Assembly: GCF_900114455.1 (NCBI RefSeq)
Contig: NZ_FOTC01000011.1
Span: forward strand, 1 to 51,084
Length of the DNA: 51,084 bases
From: Halogranum rubrum
Lineage (GTDB): Archaea; Halobacteriota; Halobacteria; Halobacteriales; Haloferacaceae
Direction of reading: 5' to 3'
The notes under the pieces were generated by a model. That model saw nothing but the letters and a program-made list of their open reading frames with translations, had not been told where the DNA came from and searched no databases. Position 1 is the first letter of the stretch, and every line of letters starts with the position of its first letter. The translations under genes were made by a program, and so were the position numbers. This document shows positions 8,505-18,666 of this stretch, one piece after another.

Positions 8505-10193
8505 ATGACTGCACCCGACGACAGCGGGTTCACCGAGGACGACCTTAGCGGCCCAGTGATCGACCGACGAACGACCGTCAAACTGCTCGCAGCGGCCGGT
8601 GTGACCGGCCTCGCTGGTTGTACCGGCGGCGACGGCGGTAGTGGCGGTGACGGCGGCAGTACCGACAGCACGGAAGATACCCAGAGCGGCGACTCGACGG
8701 CGAGTAGCGGGTCGATGGGTGGCCGACTGAGCGCGGGTTGGTTCACCGGCAGTATCGACGTACTCGACCCACCGTACATCAGCGTCGGTCAGTACTTCCA
8801 AATCGCGGCCAACGTGTTCAACGGCCTCGTCACGCTCAAGAAAGACCTCACCGTGCGCGGTGACCTCGCGAAAGACTGGACCGTCGAGAACGACGGCAAG
8901 ACCATCCGGTTCAACCTGCGCGAGGGCGTCAAATTCCACAACGGCGACGAGTTCACCGCCGAGGACGTCAAGTACACCATCAACCGGACCATCAGCGAGG
9001 AGGCGCCGGCGGCGTCGAAACTCGGGACGCTGAAACCCGTCGACGAGGACGGCGTCGTCGTCGACGACGACTACACGGTGACGCTCAACTTCGAACAGGC
9101 GATGGCTCCCGCGCTCATCTACCTCACGCGCGGACCGGGGCGGGCGGCGACCATCGTCTCGAAGACGGCCATCGAGGAGATGGGTGCAGAGGAGTACAGC
9201 ATAAAGCCCGTCGGGACGGGCCCGTTCAAGGTGAGCGAACACGAAGTCGGGTCGAAACTCACCCTCGACAAGAACGAAGAGTACTTCGAGACCGACGACG
9301 ACGGAAACCAACTCCCCTACCTCGACGGCATCGACGTCAGACCCATCCCGGAGGCGGCGACCCTCGTCAACGCCCTTCGGAGCGGCGACATCGACTTCGC
9401 GAACCTCGTTCCACTACAGAACCTCGACCGCATCGAGGAGTCCGACGGCGTGAGCGCCTCGGTCGCACCGGGTGTGAACTGGTACGGGCTGGCGATGAAC
9501 CAGCGCCGCGACATCTTCAGTTCGCGGGAGGCCCGAATGGGCATCGCGAAGGTCATCGACAACGAGAAGTTCATCGAGACGGCGTACTTCGGCAACGCGC
9601 TCGCCGCGAAAGGTCCCATCAACAAGGCGACCAACTGGGTCTACCGCGAGGACAAACCCGACGACCAAGCCTACGACATGGAGGCCGGGAAACAGCTCAT
9701 CGAAGAGGCCGGCATCTCCGGTGAGAGCTTCTCTATCCTCGTCACGCAGGGCGACACCCGCGCGGCGAAGGCGATGCGTCAGCAACTCAACGCCGCCGGG
9801 TTCCAGGTCGAACTGGAGCAAGTTACCTCCTCGACGTACTGGGAGCGCTACGAGAAAGGCGACTACGACACCACCATCAGCGGCAGCGTCGGCGACCCGG
9901 ACCCCGACCAGTCGCTCTACAACTTCTACCGCCTACCCGACGAGGACGGCGTGTGGAACTGGGTGAACTTCCAGGACCAGCAGGTCCACGACCTGCTGTC
10001 CGAGCAACGGCAGGCACTGGACCGCGAGGAGCGCAAACAGATCCTTCAGCAGTTGGAGGACCGCCTCATCGAGCAGGTGCCGCACGCCTACCTCGTCCAC
10101 CAGAACGACATCGCTGCGCTCAGCGACTCGGTGTCGAACTTCACTCACATCCCGTTCATGCGTGACTTGTCACAGGTGATGTTGGACGGCTAG
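8505..10193 (+). CDS. ABC transporter substrate-binding lipoprotein, family 5 (peptide/oligosaccharide)
   Basis: Extracellular solute-binding protein of 562 residues that delivers peptides, nickel or oligosaccharides to the permeases encoded next. The N-terminus has twin arginines at 21-22 (DRRTTVKLLAAAG), a hydrophobic core and the lipobox LAGC with C39, indicating Tat export and lipid anchoring. A Gly/Ser/Asp linker follows. The body shows the family 5 signature NDGKTIRFNLREGVKFHNGD with TAEDVKYTINR. The start at 8505 gives a proper Tat signal and a leaderless promoter. First gene of a five-gene operon; the next begins one base after its stop codon. Nearby galactose genes make an oligosaccharide ligand possible, but this is unproven. 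Confidence 0.9.
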   Translation: MTAPDDSGFTEDDLSGPVIDRRTTVKLLAAAGVTGLAGCTGGDGGSGGDGGSTDSTEDTQSGDSTASSGSMGGRLSAGWFTGSIDVLDPPYISVGQYFQIAANVFNGLVTLKKDLTVRGDLAKDWTVENDGKTIRFNLREGVKFHNGDEFTAEDVKYTINRTISEEAPAASKLGTLKPVDEDGVVVDDDYTVTLNFEQAMAPALIYLTRGPGRAATIVSKTAIEEMGAEEYSIKPVGTGPFKVSEHEVGSKLTLDKNEEYFETDDDGNQLPYLDGIDVRPIPEAATLVNALRSGDIDFANLVPLQNLDRIEESDGVSASVAPGVNWYGLAMNQRRDIFSSREARMGIAKVIDNEKFIETAYFGNALAAKGPINKATNWVYREDKPDDQAYDMEAGKQLIEEAGISGESFSILVTQGDTRAAKAMRQQLNAAGFQVELEQVTSSTYWERYEKGDYDTTISGSVGDPDPDQSLYNFYRLPDEDGVWNWVNFQDQQVHDLLSEQRQALDREERKQILQQLEDRLIEQVPHAYLVHQNDIAALSDSVSNFTHIPFMRDLSQVMLDG

Positions 10194-10194
10194 C

Positions 10195-11151
10195 ATGCGA
10201 CAGTACATCCTCAAACGGGTCGCCCACGCGGTGTTCATCATGTGGCTCGTCGCCACCACCGTGTTCTTCGGCCTTCGCGCCATCCCGGGTGGCCCAGTGG
10301 CGACGATGCTCGGACAGGAGGCGACGCCCGCCGCCAAGCGCGCGCTCCGCGAGCAACTCGGTCTCGACCAGCCGTGGTACGTCCAGTACGTCGACTGGAT
10401 GGTCGACCTCGCGACGTTCAACTTCGGCCAGAGTCTCACCAACAACCAGGCCGTCTCAGACCTCGTGATGCAGGCCGCACCGCGGACGCTCTCTATCGGC
10501 ATCGTCGCCGTCGTCGTCGGCCTCAGCGTCGCGGTTCCGGCTGGCATCGTCAGCGCGACGCGGAAGCGCGAACCCGTGGACTACGTGGCGACTGTCGTCG
10601 CGTTCCTCGGTCTATCGATGCCGGCGTTCTTCGTCGGCATCCTGCTCGCGCTGGTCTTCGGCGTCTGGCTGGACCTCCTGCCAGTGTTCGGCTACGTCCC
10701 CATCTCGGAGGGTCTCGTCCCGTGGTTCGAGAGCATCCTCTTGCCGGGACTGGCCGTCGGACTCCCCTACGGCGCAGTCGTGATGCGGATGATGCGCTCG
10801 TCGCTGCTCGAAGTGCTCGACGAACCGTACATGAAGACGGCGCTCGCGAAGGGCGTGAACTCGCGCGTGCGACTCTACAAACACGCGCTCCAGAACGCGC
10901 TCATCCCCGTCGTCACCGTCGCGGGTATCCAACTCGCGCTCGTGCTCGTCGGGAGCGTCACGGTCGAACTGGTCTTCGGGATTCAGGGACTCGGCCGCCT
11001 GCTCGTCGACTCGATGCTCGACCGTAACTACCCCGTGACGCAGGTGGTCATCCTACTCGTCTCGGCCGTCCTCGTGTTCACGAACCTCGCCGTCGACTTG
11101 GCGTACACCGCCATCGACCCGCGCATCCGCTACGGGAGTGAGAGTGCATGA
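10195..11151 (+). CDS. ABC transporter permease, DppB type
   Basis: Integral membrane subunit (318 residues) of the family 5 peptide/oligosaccharide importer. It starts MRQYILKRVAHAVFIMWLVATT, the typical DppB/OppB first helix. The segment FFGLRAIPGGPVATMLG follows and six membrane helices in total are expected. The EAA-type coupling loop is visible as DEPYMKTALAKGVNSRVRLY, which contacts the ATPases. The C-terminal helix ends in LAYTAIDPRIRYG, also standard. The stop overlaps the next start (ATGA). Confidence 0.9.
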   Translation: MRQYILKRVAHAVFIMWLVATTVFFGLRAIPGGPVATMLGQEATPAAKRALREQLGLDQPWYVQYVDWMVDLATFNFGQSLTNNQAVSDLVMQAAPRTLSIGIVAVVVGLSVAVPAGIVSATRKREPVDYVATVVAFLGLSMPAFFVGILLALVFGVWLDLLPVFGYVPISEGLVPWFESILLPGLAVGLPYGAVVMRMMRSSLLEVLDEPYMKTALAKGVNSRVRLYKHALQNALIPVVTVAGIQLALVLVGSVTVELVFGIQGLGRLLVDSMLDRNYPVTQVVILLVSAVLVFTNLAVDLAYTAIDPRIRYGSESA

Positions 11152-12131
11152 GCACCGACTTCGGCGAGAACCGCGGCACCTACGGACCCGGCGAGATGCC
11201 GGCGGAGTACGAACAATCGGAAGCCGTCGAGGAGTACAAGAGCACACGACAGCGACTCGTCGAGGGCGTCCTCAGAGACAAACTCGCACTCTTCGGCGCA
11301 ATCGTCATCGTGCTCTTCGTCCTGACGGCGGCGCTCGCGCCGGTCATCGCCCCCTACGGCGAGGAAGAGACGTTCGGATTCATGAAGGAACCCGGAAGTT
11401 CCTCGCAGGCCGACGTCGACGGCGACGGCCAAGTCGAGCAGGTGTTCCATCCCCTCGGAACTGACTCGTTCGGCCACGACATCCTCACACGCCTCATCTA
11501 CGGTGCGAGGGTGTCGTTGCTGGTCGCGTTGGCGACACTCGCACTCGCGTTCACTCTCGGGACGGCCATCGGCATCCTCGCGGGCTACCACGGCGGGTGG
11601 ATAGATAGCCTGCTGATGCGCTACGTCGACTTCCAGTGGGCCTTTCCCGAGTTGATTCTCGGCGTCGCCATCATCGCACTCTCCGGCGGGTTGGGGGTGG
11701 TGAACGTCGTCATCGCCATCGGTATCGCGTACATCGACGACTTCGCCCGCCTCATCCGCGGGGAGGTGCTCTCGATTCGCGAAGAGGAGTACATCATGGC
11801 TGCCCAGACGGTGGGCATGTCCGACCGCCGCATCATGATCAAGGAGATCCTTCCAAACGCCGTCGCCCCGCTCATCGTGCAGGCGACGCTGATGATTCCG
11901 TTGGCGATTCTCGCGGAGGCCGGTCTGTCGTTCCTCGGTCTCGGCGTCAAACCGACGACGCCGACGTGGGGGCTGTTGCTCTCGGACGGGCGGCAGTTCA
12001 TCAGCGAGGCGTGGTGGATTTCGGTGATGCCCGGACTCGCCATCATGCTGACCGTCCTCGCGTTCAACATGTTCGGTGACGGCCTGCGCGACGCCTTCGA
12101 CATCGACGAAGGGGAGGTGGAGGCGCGATGA
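11148..12131 (+). CDS. ABC transporter permease, DppC type
   Basis: Second permease subunit (327 residues). It has the longer hydrophilic N-terminus usual in DppC, the first helix near 45-70 (LALFGAIVIVLFVLTAALAPV), a periplasmic-side loop with FHPLGTDSFGHDILTRLIYGAR (diagnostic of DppC/OppC) and the coupling loop EEEYIMAAQTVGMSDRRIM. It ends with FNMFGDGLRDAFD, the family's normal C-terminus. It overlaps both neighbours by four bases (ATGA), indicating translational coupling. Confidence 0.9.
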   Translation: MSTDFGENRGTYGPGEMPAEYEQSEAVEEYKSTRQRLVEGVLRDKLALFGAIVIVLFVLTAALAPVIAPYGEEETFGFMKEPGSSSQADVDGDGQVEQVFHPLGTDSFGHDILTRLIYGARVSLLVALATLALAFTLGTAIGILAGYHGGWIDSLLMRYVDFQWAFPELILGVAIIALSGGLGVVNVVIAIGIAYIDDFARLIRGEVLSIREEEYIMAAQTVGMSDRRIMIKEILPNAVAPLIVQATLMIPLAILAEAGLSFLGLGVKPTTPTWGLLLSDGRQFISEAWWISVMPGLAIMLTVLAFNMFGDGLRDAFDIDEGEVEAR

Positions 12132-13219
12132 GTTCGGACCGCGCGTCTCCCTCGACCAACGAGTCGAGCGACTCGACGACGGGGTCGAGCCTCCTCGAAG
12201 TCAAGAGTTTGAAGACGCAGTTCCCCACGTCGCGGGGGACCGTCACCGCAGTCGACGGCGTCGACCTGACGGTCGAACGCGGCGAGATTCTCGGTCTCGT
12301 CGGCGAATCAGGCTCTGGCAAGAGCGTCTTCGCCCAGAGCATCATGGGCATCGTCGACGACCCCGGGCGTATCGTCGACGGCGACATCCAGTTGGCTGGG
12401 GAGTCGCTGCTCGACAAGTCGGCTGGAGACCTCGAAGCGCTCCGCGGAGGGCAACTCTCGATGATCTTCCAGGACCCGATGAACAGCCTCAACCCGACGC
12501 TCACCGTCGGCGAGCAGATAGCCGAGACCGTCCGACTCCATCAGGACGTCGGCGAGTCCGTCTCGCTGCCCGCCGAACTCAAGCGCAAGCTGTTGGGGGC
12601 GACGAAAAATAGTGAGGCGTGGCGGCGCGCCATCGAGATGCTCGAAGCCGTCGAGATTCCGGAGGCCGAGAGCCGTGCGGGCGACTACCCCCACGAGTTC
12701 TCCGGCGGGATGCGTCAGCGCGCGATGATCGCGATGGCGCTCTCGTGTGAACCGGACCTGCTCATCGCCGACGAACCGACGACGGCGCTCGACGTGACCG
12801 TCCAGGCGCAGATTCTGGACGAACTCCGCGACCTGAAAGACACGTTCGACACCTCCATCCTGCTCATCACGCACGACCTCGCGGTCGTCTCGGAGGTCTG
12901 CGACCGCGTCGCCGTCATGTACGCGGGCGAAATTGTCGAACGGGCGAGCGCCCGCGAGTTGTTCTCGAACCCGCAACACCCCTACACGCAGGGACTCATC
13001 GCCAGCACGCCGCGACTGGACGCACCGGACGACGAACTCACGCCGATCCAGGGGAACGTCCCCGACCTCATCGATATCCCCTACGCCTGCCACTTCGCGC
13101 CGCGGTGTCCCGAAGCCGAACGCGAGTGTTTCGAGGTCGACCCCGACTTCCGCGAGGTGGGCGAGGGCGACCACGAGGCGGCGTGTCTCCGTCGTGGTCC
13201 GGAGGAGCGACGACTATGA
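12128..13219 (+). CDS. ABC transporter ATP-binding protein, DppD type
   Basis: ATPase subunit of 363 residues. Walker A GESGSGKS is at 59-66, the signature FSGGM at 191-195 and Walker B LLIADEP at 211-217. The C-terminal oligopeptide-transporter domain has the cysteine motif [17 protein letters not shown], which in related ATPases can bind an iron-sulfur cluster. The residue range is normal for DppD. Overlaps dppC and the next ATPase gene by four bases each. Confidence 0.9.
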   Translation: MSSDRASPSTNESSDSTTGSSLLEVKSLKTQFPTSRGTVTAVDGVDLTVERGEILGLVGESGSGKSVFAQSIMGIVDDPGRIVDGDIQLAGESLLDKSAGDLEALRGGQLSMIFQDPMNSLNPTLTVGEQIAETVRLHQDVGESVSLPAELKRKLLGATKNSEAWRRAIEMLEAVEIPEAESRAGDYPHEFSGGMRQRAMIAMALSCEPDLLIADEPTTALDVTVQAQILDELRDLKDTFDTSILLITHDLAVVSEVCDRVAVMYAGEIVERASARELFSNPQHPYTQGLIASTPRLDAPDDELTPIQGNVPDLIDIPYACHFAPRCPEAERECFEVDPDFREVGEGDHEAACLRRGPEERRL

Positions 13220-14580
13220 CCAGACAGAGTAGACAGAGTCAGACGAAGCCGAGTCCGACCGACGAACCGACACGCGACTCGACCGCCGAGGGAGACGTCG
13301 TCCTCGAAGCGACGGGGCTGAAGAAGTACTTCGCCCAGTCGGACGGGTTTCTCGACCGACTGGTCGGCGAGACCGGGTCGGTGAAAGCGGTAGATGGCGT
13401 CGACCTCTCCGTTCGCGAGGGCGAGACGCTCGCCGTCGTCGGCGAGTCGGGGTGTGGCAAGAGTACGCTCGGACGTACCCTCTTGCAACATCACGCCGCC
13501 ACGGCGGGGAGCGTCGAGTACCGCGGTGACGAACTCACAGGCCTCTCGAACCGCGAACTCAGGACGTACCGGCGACACATCCAGATGGTGTTTCAGGACC
13601 CGTTGGCGTCGCTCAACCCGCGCCAGACGGTCGGGCAGATTCTGAAAGCGCCGATGGAGGTCCACGGAATCGGCGACTCCGACGCGGAGCGAACCGAGCG
13701 GGCACGTGACCTCTTAGAGCGCGTCGGCCTGAAGGCGAACCACATGGACCGGTACCCGAAACAGTTCTCGGGCGGGCAACAGCAACGTGTGGGTATCGCC
13801 CGGGCACTGACGCTCGAACCGGACGTCATCGTCGCCGACGAACCCGTCTCGGCACTCGACGTGAGCGTGCAGGCGCAGATTCTCAACCTACTGGAGGAGT
13901 TACAAGAGGAACTGGACCTCGCACTGCTGTTCATCACCCACGACCTCTCTGTCGTGCGGTATCTCGCCGACCGCGTCGCCGTGATGTATCTCGGCGAACT
14001 CGTCGAGACGGCACCGACCGACGACCTGTTCGACAACCCACAGCACCCCTACACGAAGTCACTGCTCTCGGCAGTGCCGCGTATCGACCCGGCGGCGCGG
14101 ACCGACAGAATCCTCCTCGAAGGGACGGTTCCATCACCCATCGACCCGCCGTCTGGCTGCCGATTCCACACGCGCTGTCCGGCGGTCGTGCCGCCGGACG
14201 ACTGGCCGGGCACCGACGACGCGTTCCGGCGAGCGTTCAGATTCCGGACGCGCGTCACCGCGGGCGAACTGGACCCGGAGGCGGCGAGAGACCGTCTGCG
14301 GGCCGAAGGGCACCCTACCGACGACGACCACGTCGTCGACCACCTCGTCGACGGGACGCTCACGGGCACACGTGAGAGCCTCCCGGACGACGCGGTCATC
14401 ATCATGGAAGAAGCGACTTCCGCTGTCGTCGCGGGCAACGACGAGCGAGCGGCGTCGATAGTCGAAGAGGCGTTTCCGTCGCCGTGCGCGAGCGATACGC
14501 CGACGACGGTTGCCGTCGACGCGGCGCACACGGCGGCGTGTCATCGTGTCGGACCGCACAGCAACTACAGCAATTCGTAG
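13216..14580 (+). CDS. ABC transporter ATP-binding protein, DppF type, with long C-terminal tail
   Basis: Second ATPase of the importer, 454 residues from the ATG that overlaps the dppD stop. An upstream frame extension to 13105 overlaps dppD and is rejected. Walker A GESGCGKS is at 76-83, FSGGQ at 184-188 and Walker B VIVADEP at 204-210. The family cysteine motif is [12 protein letters not shown]. After it the protein runs on for about 100 residues ([20 protein letters not shown] and a region with [20 protein letters not shown]) before ending in a His/Cys-containing tail. DppF proteins usually stop soon after the cysteine motif, so the tail is an insertion whose role is unknown. Confidence 0.88.
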   Translation: MTRQSRQSQTKPSPTDEPTRDSTAEGDVVLEATGLKKYFAQSDGFLDRLVGETGSVKAVDGVDLSVREGETLAVVGESGCGKSTLGRTLLQHHAATAGSVEYRGDELTGLSNRELRTYRRHIQMVFQDPLASLNPRQTVGQILKAPMEVHGIGDSDAERTERARDLLERVGLKANHMDRYPKQFSGGQQQRVGIARALTLEPDVIVADEPVSALDVSVQAQILNLLEELQEELDLALLFITHDLSVVRYLADRVAVMYLGELVETAPTDDLFDNPQHPYTKSLLSAVPRIDPAARTDRILLEGTVPSPIDPPSGCRFHTRCPAVVPPDDWPGTDDAFRRAFRFRTRVTAGELDPEAARDRLRAEGHPTDDDHVVDHLVDGTLTGTRESLPDDAVIIMEEATSAVVAGNDERAASIVEEAFPSPCASDTPTTVAVDAAHTAACHRVGPHSNYSNS

Positions 14581-15175
14581 ACGCCTCGACGCGACCACAC
14601 TCGCGCGAGAAACCGCTACGGTCGCCGCGACGTGAGACTCTTCGCGCAGACCTAGCCCGTGATTGTGGGGACGGAGTTCGAGAAGGAACTAACAGATTTA
14701 GAGAATGAGTCGGAGCATATAGAATTGTGAGAAGATAGCACAACTGTGACGAGCGTACAGAAGAGACGATTCGGTCAGAGAACCGTGAAACGAGAACGTG
14801 AACAACACAAGTACCACCGCGGCCCAGTGACAGCGACGTCGACTCGCTCGAAACTACTTTCGGAAGGAGAGCGACAGTAGTCACGAGGTGAGCGATGGCA
14901 GCACGCTAACTAGAACGGGCAGTAGAGACATAGATAGTCGAGAGAGAAGCGAACGACCCATACTGTCACGGTCTAGCAGTTCGTGTCTGACGTAGAGTGC
15001 CCTGCCAAAAGTATTGTTATAATAGGGCAATATATCCCTCCAAATGATACAGATTTGGCGGGTATTTGATTATTTGCCGAAGAGAGACAACAGCCCAGTG
15101 AGATTGTAGAGCGGAAGTTACAGCGGTAGTGCTGTAATACTACGAGTACGTCCACCACTCACCGGGAGAAAGACT
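14581..15175. other. 595-bp intergenic region before the galactonate dehydratase gene
   Basis: No ORF with haloarchaeal codon use is seen. AT-rich stretches lie at 14690-14740 and 14995-15075, the latter with TATTGTTATAAT (15012-15023), which could be a distal promoter with a long leader. The proximal promoter region is listed separately. A partial resemblance to the 9-bp arrays near 14725 is too weak to count. Confidence 0.5.
15126..15143. promoter_or_regulatory. Inverted repeat in the galactonate dehydratase promoter
   Basis: GTAGT-N8-ACTAC, with the spacer and right arm also forming an AT-rich TATA-like TGTAATACT about 35-43 bases before the ATG at 15176. A regulator bound here would block transcription start. 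Candidate operator only. Confidence 0.35.
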
Positions 15176-16372
15176 ATGCAATCAGACACACAATCCACAG
15201 GACAAGAGACGATGAACACGAACCCGATTATCGACTACGAGTTGTTCGAGGTACCACCGCGATGGATGTTCCTGCGCGTCGAGACAGCCGACGGAACGGT
15301 TGGCTGGGGTGAGCCAGTCGTCGAGGGCCGTTCACACACGGTTCGCGCCGCCGTCGAGGAACTGATGGACAACTATCTCGTCGGCGAACCGGCCAACGCC
15401 ATCGAGGACCACTGGCAGACGATGTATCGCGGCGGGTTCTATCGCGGCGGACCGATTCTGATGTCGGCCATCGCCGGCATCGACCAAGCGCTGTGGGACA
15501 TCAAAGGCAAGTCGCTCGACGCGCCCATCTACGAACTCCTCGGCGGAGCAGCACGCGACAGCATCCGCGTCTACCAGTGGATCGGCGGCGACCGACCCTC
15601 CGAAGTCGCCGACGAAGCGGCACAGAAAGTCGACGCGGGCTTCTCCGCACTGAAGATGAACGCGACGGAGGAGTTAGAGCGCGTCGACAACCCCTCTGCC
15701 GTCGAAGACGCCGTCGACCGACTGCGGAAGGTCAGAGACGCCGTCGGCGACGAAGTCGACATCGGCGTCGACTTCCACGGACGTGTGACGAAACCGATGG
15801 CGAAGCGTCTCGCGAAGGCGCTCGAACCCTACGACCCCATGTTCATCGAGGAACCGGTGCTCCCGGAACACAACGATGCGCTGCCGGACATCGCCGCGCA
15901 CACGACGATTCCCATCGCGACCGGCGAGCGGATGTACTCTCGATGGGACTTCAAGGAGGTCTTCGAAGACGGCGCAGTCGACGTGATTCAACCGGACCTC
16001 TCGCACGCCGGCGGCATCACCGAGGTCAAGAAGATTGCCAGTATGGCCGAAGCCTACGACGTCGCACTCGCGCCGCACTGCCCGCTGGGACCCATCGCAC
16101 TCGCGTCCTGTATCCAAGTGGACGCCTGTACGCCGAACGCGCTCATCCAAGAACAGAGTCTGAACATCCACTACAACGAGACGTCCGACGTCCTCGACTA
16201 TCTGGAAGACGTGACGGTGTTCGACTACGACGACGGCTACGTCTCTATCCCCGACGGGCCGGGACTCGGCATCGACATCAACGAGGAGCACGTCCGCGAA
16301 CAAGCCGAGAAGACTGTCAACTGGCACAACCCCATCTGGCGGCACGAAGACGGGAGCATCACCGAGTGGTAA
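15176..16372 (+). CDS. dgoD: D-galactonate dehydratase
   Basis: Enolase-superfamily enzyme of 398 residues that dehydrates D-galactonate to 2-keto-3-deoxygalactonate, in the cytoplasm. The match to enterobacterial DgoD is long and clear, for example PPRWMFLRVETADG, YRGGPILMSAIAGIDQALWD, QPDLSHAGGITE and the end WRHEDGSITEW. Ligands and catalytic residues are D199 and H201 (VDFHGR), E225 (FIEEP), E251 (GERM) and H301 (LAPHCPLGP). The first ATG has a GGGAGA element before it; an ATG at 15212 fits the shorter bacterial N-terminus and is an alternative. It is followed by the GH42 gene and, on the other strand, an aldolase, which supports galactose catabolism. Confidence 0.9.
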   Translation: MQSDTQSTGQETMNTNPIIDYELFEVPPRWMFLRVETADGTVGWGEPVVEGRSHTVRAAVEELMDNYLVGEPANAIEDHWQTMYRGGFYRGGPILMSAIAGIDQALWDIKGKSLDAPIYELLGGAARDSIRVYQWIGGDRPSEVADEAAQKVDAGFSALKMNATEELERVDNPSAVEDAVDRLRKVRDAVGDEVDIGVDFHGRVTKPMAKRLAKALEPYDPMFIEEPVLPEHNDALPDIAAHTTIPIATGERMYSRWDFKEVFEDGAVDVIQPDLSHAGGITEVKKIASMAEAYDVALAPHCPLGPIALASCIQVDACTPNALIQEQSLNIHYNETSDVLDYLEDVTVFDYDDGYVSIPDGPGLGIDINEEHVREQAEKTVNWHNPIWRHEDGSITEW

Positions 16373-16455
16373 CGGGGCATCCCGCTGCTCGAACTCTAGT
16401 GACTAGTTCACTCAATCGAACCGTATCTTTCACGAAGCGTTCGGCGGTCCGCACG

Positions 16456-16466
16456 TTGATATACTA
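16456..16466 (+). promoter_or_regulatory. TATA-like element of the beta-galactosidase gene
   Basis: GTTGATATACT lies 21-31 bases before the ATG at 16487, supporting that start (MSIGVCYFPEHW) and a leaderless transcript rather than the GTG/ATG at 16472-16477. Confidence 0.45.
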
Positions 16467-16486
16467 CCACCGTGATGGGCACACGT

Positions 16487-18511
16487 ATGTCGATAGGCGT
16501 CTGCTACTTCCCGGAGCACTGGCCAGAGGAGCGACTCGAAGCCGACATCGAGCAGATGGCGGCGGCGGGGCTGGAATACGTTCGAATGGGTGAGTTCGCC
16601 TGGTCGAAGTTCGAACCGGAACCGGGCGAGTACGACTTCGAGTGGCTGGACCGCGCCGTCTCGCTCGTCGGAGACCACGGGATGCAGGCGGTGTTGTGTA
16701 CGCCGACGGCGGCCCCGCCGAAGTGGCTCGTCGACGAGTATCCCGACGTTCGACAAGAGGAACCAGACGGGACGGTCCGAGACTACGGTGGTCGCCGACA
16801 CTACTGTTTCAACTCGCCCGTCTATCGTCGCGAGAGCCGTCGAATCGTCGAGAAGCTAGCGAACCACTTCGCCGACCATCCGGCCGTCGCCGGATGGCAA
16901 ACCGACAACGAGTACGGCTGTCACGGGACGTTACACTGTTACTGCGACGACTGCGCGAGCGCGTTCAGAGACTGGTTACGCGCGACGTACGACGACGTCG
17001 ACGACCTGAACGACTGTTGGGGAACCGGCTTCTGGAGTCAGGACCTGAACTCGTTCGCGCAGGTCGACCCGCCGCGGCACACGGCCGCCGACCACCACCC
17101 CTCGCGGTTGTTGGACTACGACCGGTTCACCAACGACGGCGTCGTCGCCTACAACCGACTCCAAGTCGAGGCGCTCCGCGAGGCGAACGACGAGTGGTTC
17201 GTGACGCACAACTTCATGTCTCACGACGGCCTGAACGCCTACGACGTGGCCGAAGACCTCGACTTCGCGTCGTGGGACTCCTACCCGACGGGACACGTCC
17301 AAGCGCATCACGAGTCGGTGTCGGCCGACGAGTTCCGCGCCGGCAACCCGGACAACCTGGGCATCGACCACGACATCTACCGGAGCATGACCGACGCACC
17401 ACACTGGGTGATGGAGCAACAGCCGGGCGACATCAACTGGCCGCCGTACTCGCCGCAGCCCGCCGACGGTGCGATGCGACTGTGGGCGCACTACGCTGTC
17501 GCCCACGGTGCGGACGTCGTCGCGTACTTCCGCTGGTGACGGTGCCTGATGGGACAAGAGCAGTACCACAGCGGCCTGCTCAGACAGGACGGCGAACCCG
17601 ACGCGGGCTACCACGATGCGGTCGAAGCGGCGGCAGACCTCGACCGACTCGCGGCGGCGACGGACGACGACAAAGCCGACGCGGCGACAGGCGACGTCGC
17701 ACTCCTCCACGACTACGACAACCTCTGGGCACTGGACAAAGAGCCGAACACGCCCGAGTTCGACTACTGGCAACATCTGGAGACGTACTACGCGGCGCTC
17801 CGCCGTCGGTCGGTCACCGTCGACGTCGTCTCTCCAACGACACCGCTCGCCGACTACGAGGCAGTCGTCGCGCCGACGCTCTACCTCACGGACGACGAAC
17901 GCGCCGAGACGCTGGAGTCGTACGTCGACGGCGGCGGTGAACTACTGCTGACGATGCGGTCCGGCGTGAAAGACCCGTACAACAAACTGCACGACGCCCC
18001 GCAACCCGGACCGCTCCGGTCGCTCGTCGGTGCCACCGTGGACCAACACGAGAGCGTCCCCGAGTCGTTGGCCAATACGGTCGACTACGCGGGCCGGCAG
18101 TTCGACAGTCACGTCTGGAACGAGTGGCTGGTTTCCGACGACGACACGGACGTACTCGGTCGGTACGACGACGGTCCCGCCGACGGGACGGCCGCCGTCG
18201 TCCGGAGCGAGCGAGGAACGGGGTCGACGACGTACGTCGGTACGTGGCCGAAACCGGCGTTCGCAGACGCACTCGTCGGTGACCTACTCGACCGAACTGG
18301 CGTGGAGACGACAGACCCACTTCCCGACCACGTGCGGTTCACCCGGCGGGGCGACCTGACGTGGGTCGCGAACTTCGGTGGCGAGGCCCTCACCGTCGAC
18401 GCACCCGCAGACGTCACGTGGGAACTCGGCGGCGAGACGGTCGGCGCCTGCGACGTGTCGGTGACGGACGCGGCCCCGTCTGCGCTGTCGATTCGCGAGG
18501 AGTCTCGATAG
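16487..18511 (+). pseudogene. bgaH: GH42 beta-galactosidase interrupted by an in-frame TGA
   Basis: The gene would encode a 674-codon beta-galactosidase close to haloarchaeal BgaH, which splits beta-galactosides to galactose. The frame is intact from 16487 to 18511 except for one TGA at 17537-17539 (codon 351). The two halves are in the same frame, so this is a nonsense change and not a frameshift. The sequence around it reads AYFRW, stop, RCLMGQEQYHSGLL; in known BgaH the stop position is Arg (FRWRRC), so CGA to TGA is the simplest explanation. The acid/base E142 (QTDNEYGCH) and nucleophile E310 (WVMEQQPGDINW) lie in the first half. The second half (from 17540) carries the remaining barrel end, the trimerisation-type domain and a C-terminal beta domain. 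A GTG or ATG restart (17549 ATG) could make a separate C-terminal fragment. Pseudogene unless read through. Confidence 0.85.
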
Positions 18512-18666
18512 CACGCCGGGTCGCCCTTTCGGGTCGACGCCGACAGTACCGGGACGACAGCGAACCGCTCGGCGAGCCAGTTCGGCCAGTAGACCGAGAG
18601 ACCGAGAGACCAGACGGACGTCGAGAGCGGCGAGCGGTCTCGACGTGCGGTCGATGCGCAGTCGCG

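Noticed and set aside
14722-14752. Possible sixth 9-bp array (ATTGTGAGA ... AACTGTGAC)
   Set aside because: Only two of three units resemble the consensus and the middle one does not fit; kept out of the list.
17537-17539. TGA in bgaH as a selenocysteine codon
   Set aside because: The family has Arg at this position and it is not a catalytic cysteine site; no selenocysteine insertion element was recognised. A point mutation is simpler.
16642-17940. Plus-strand 432-codon frame spanning the broken beta-galactosidase stop
   Set aside because: It reads through only because it is another frame; translation is Arg-rich with no GH42 motif, so it does not rescue the gene.
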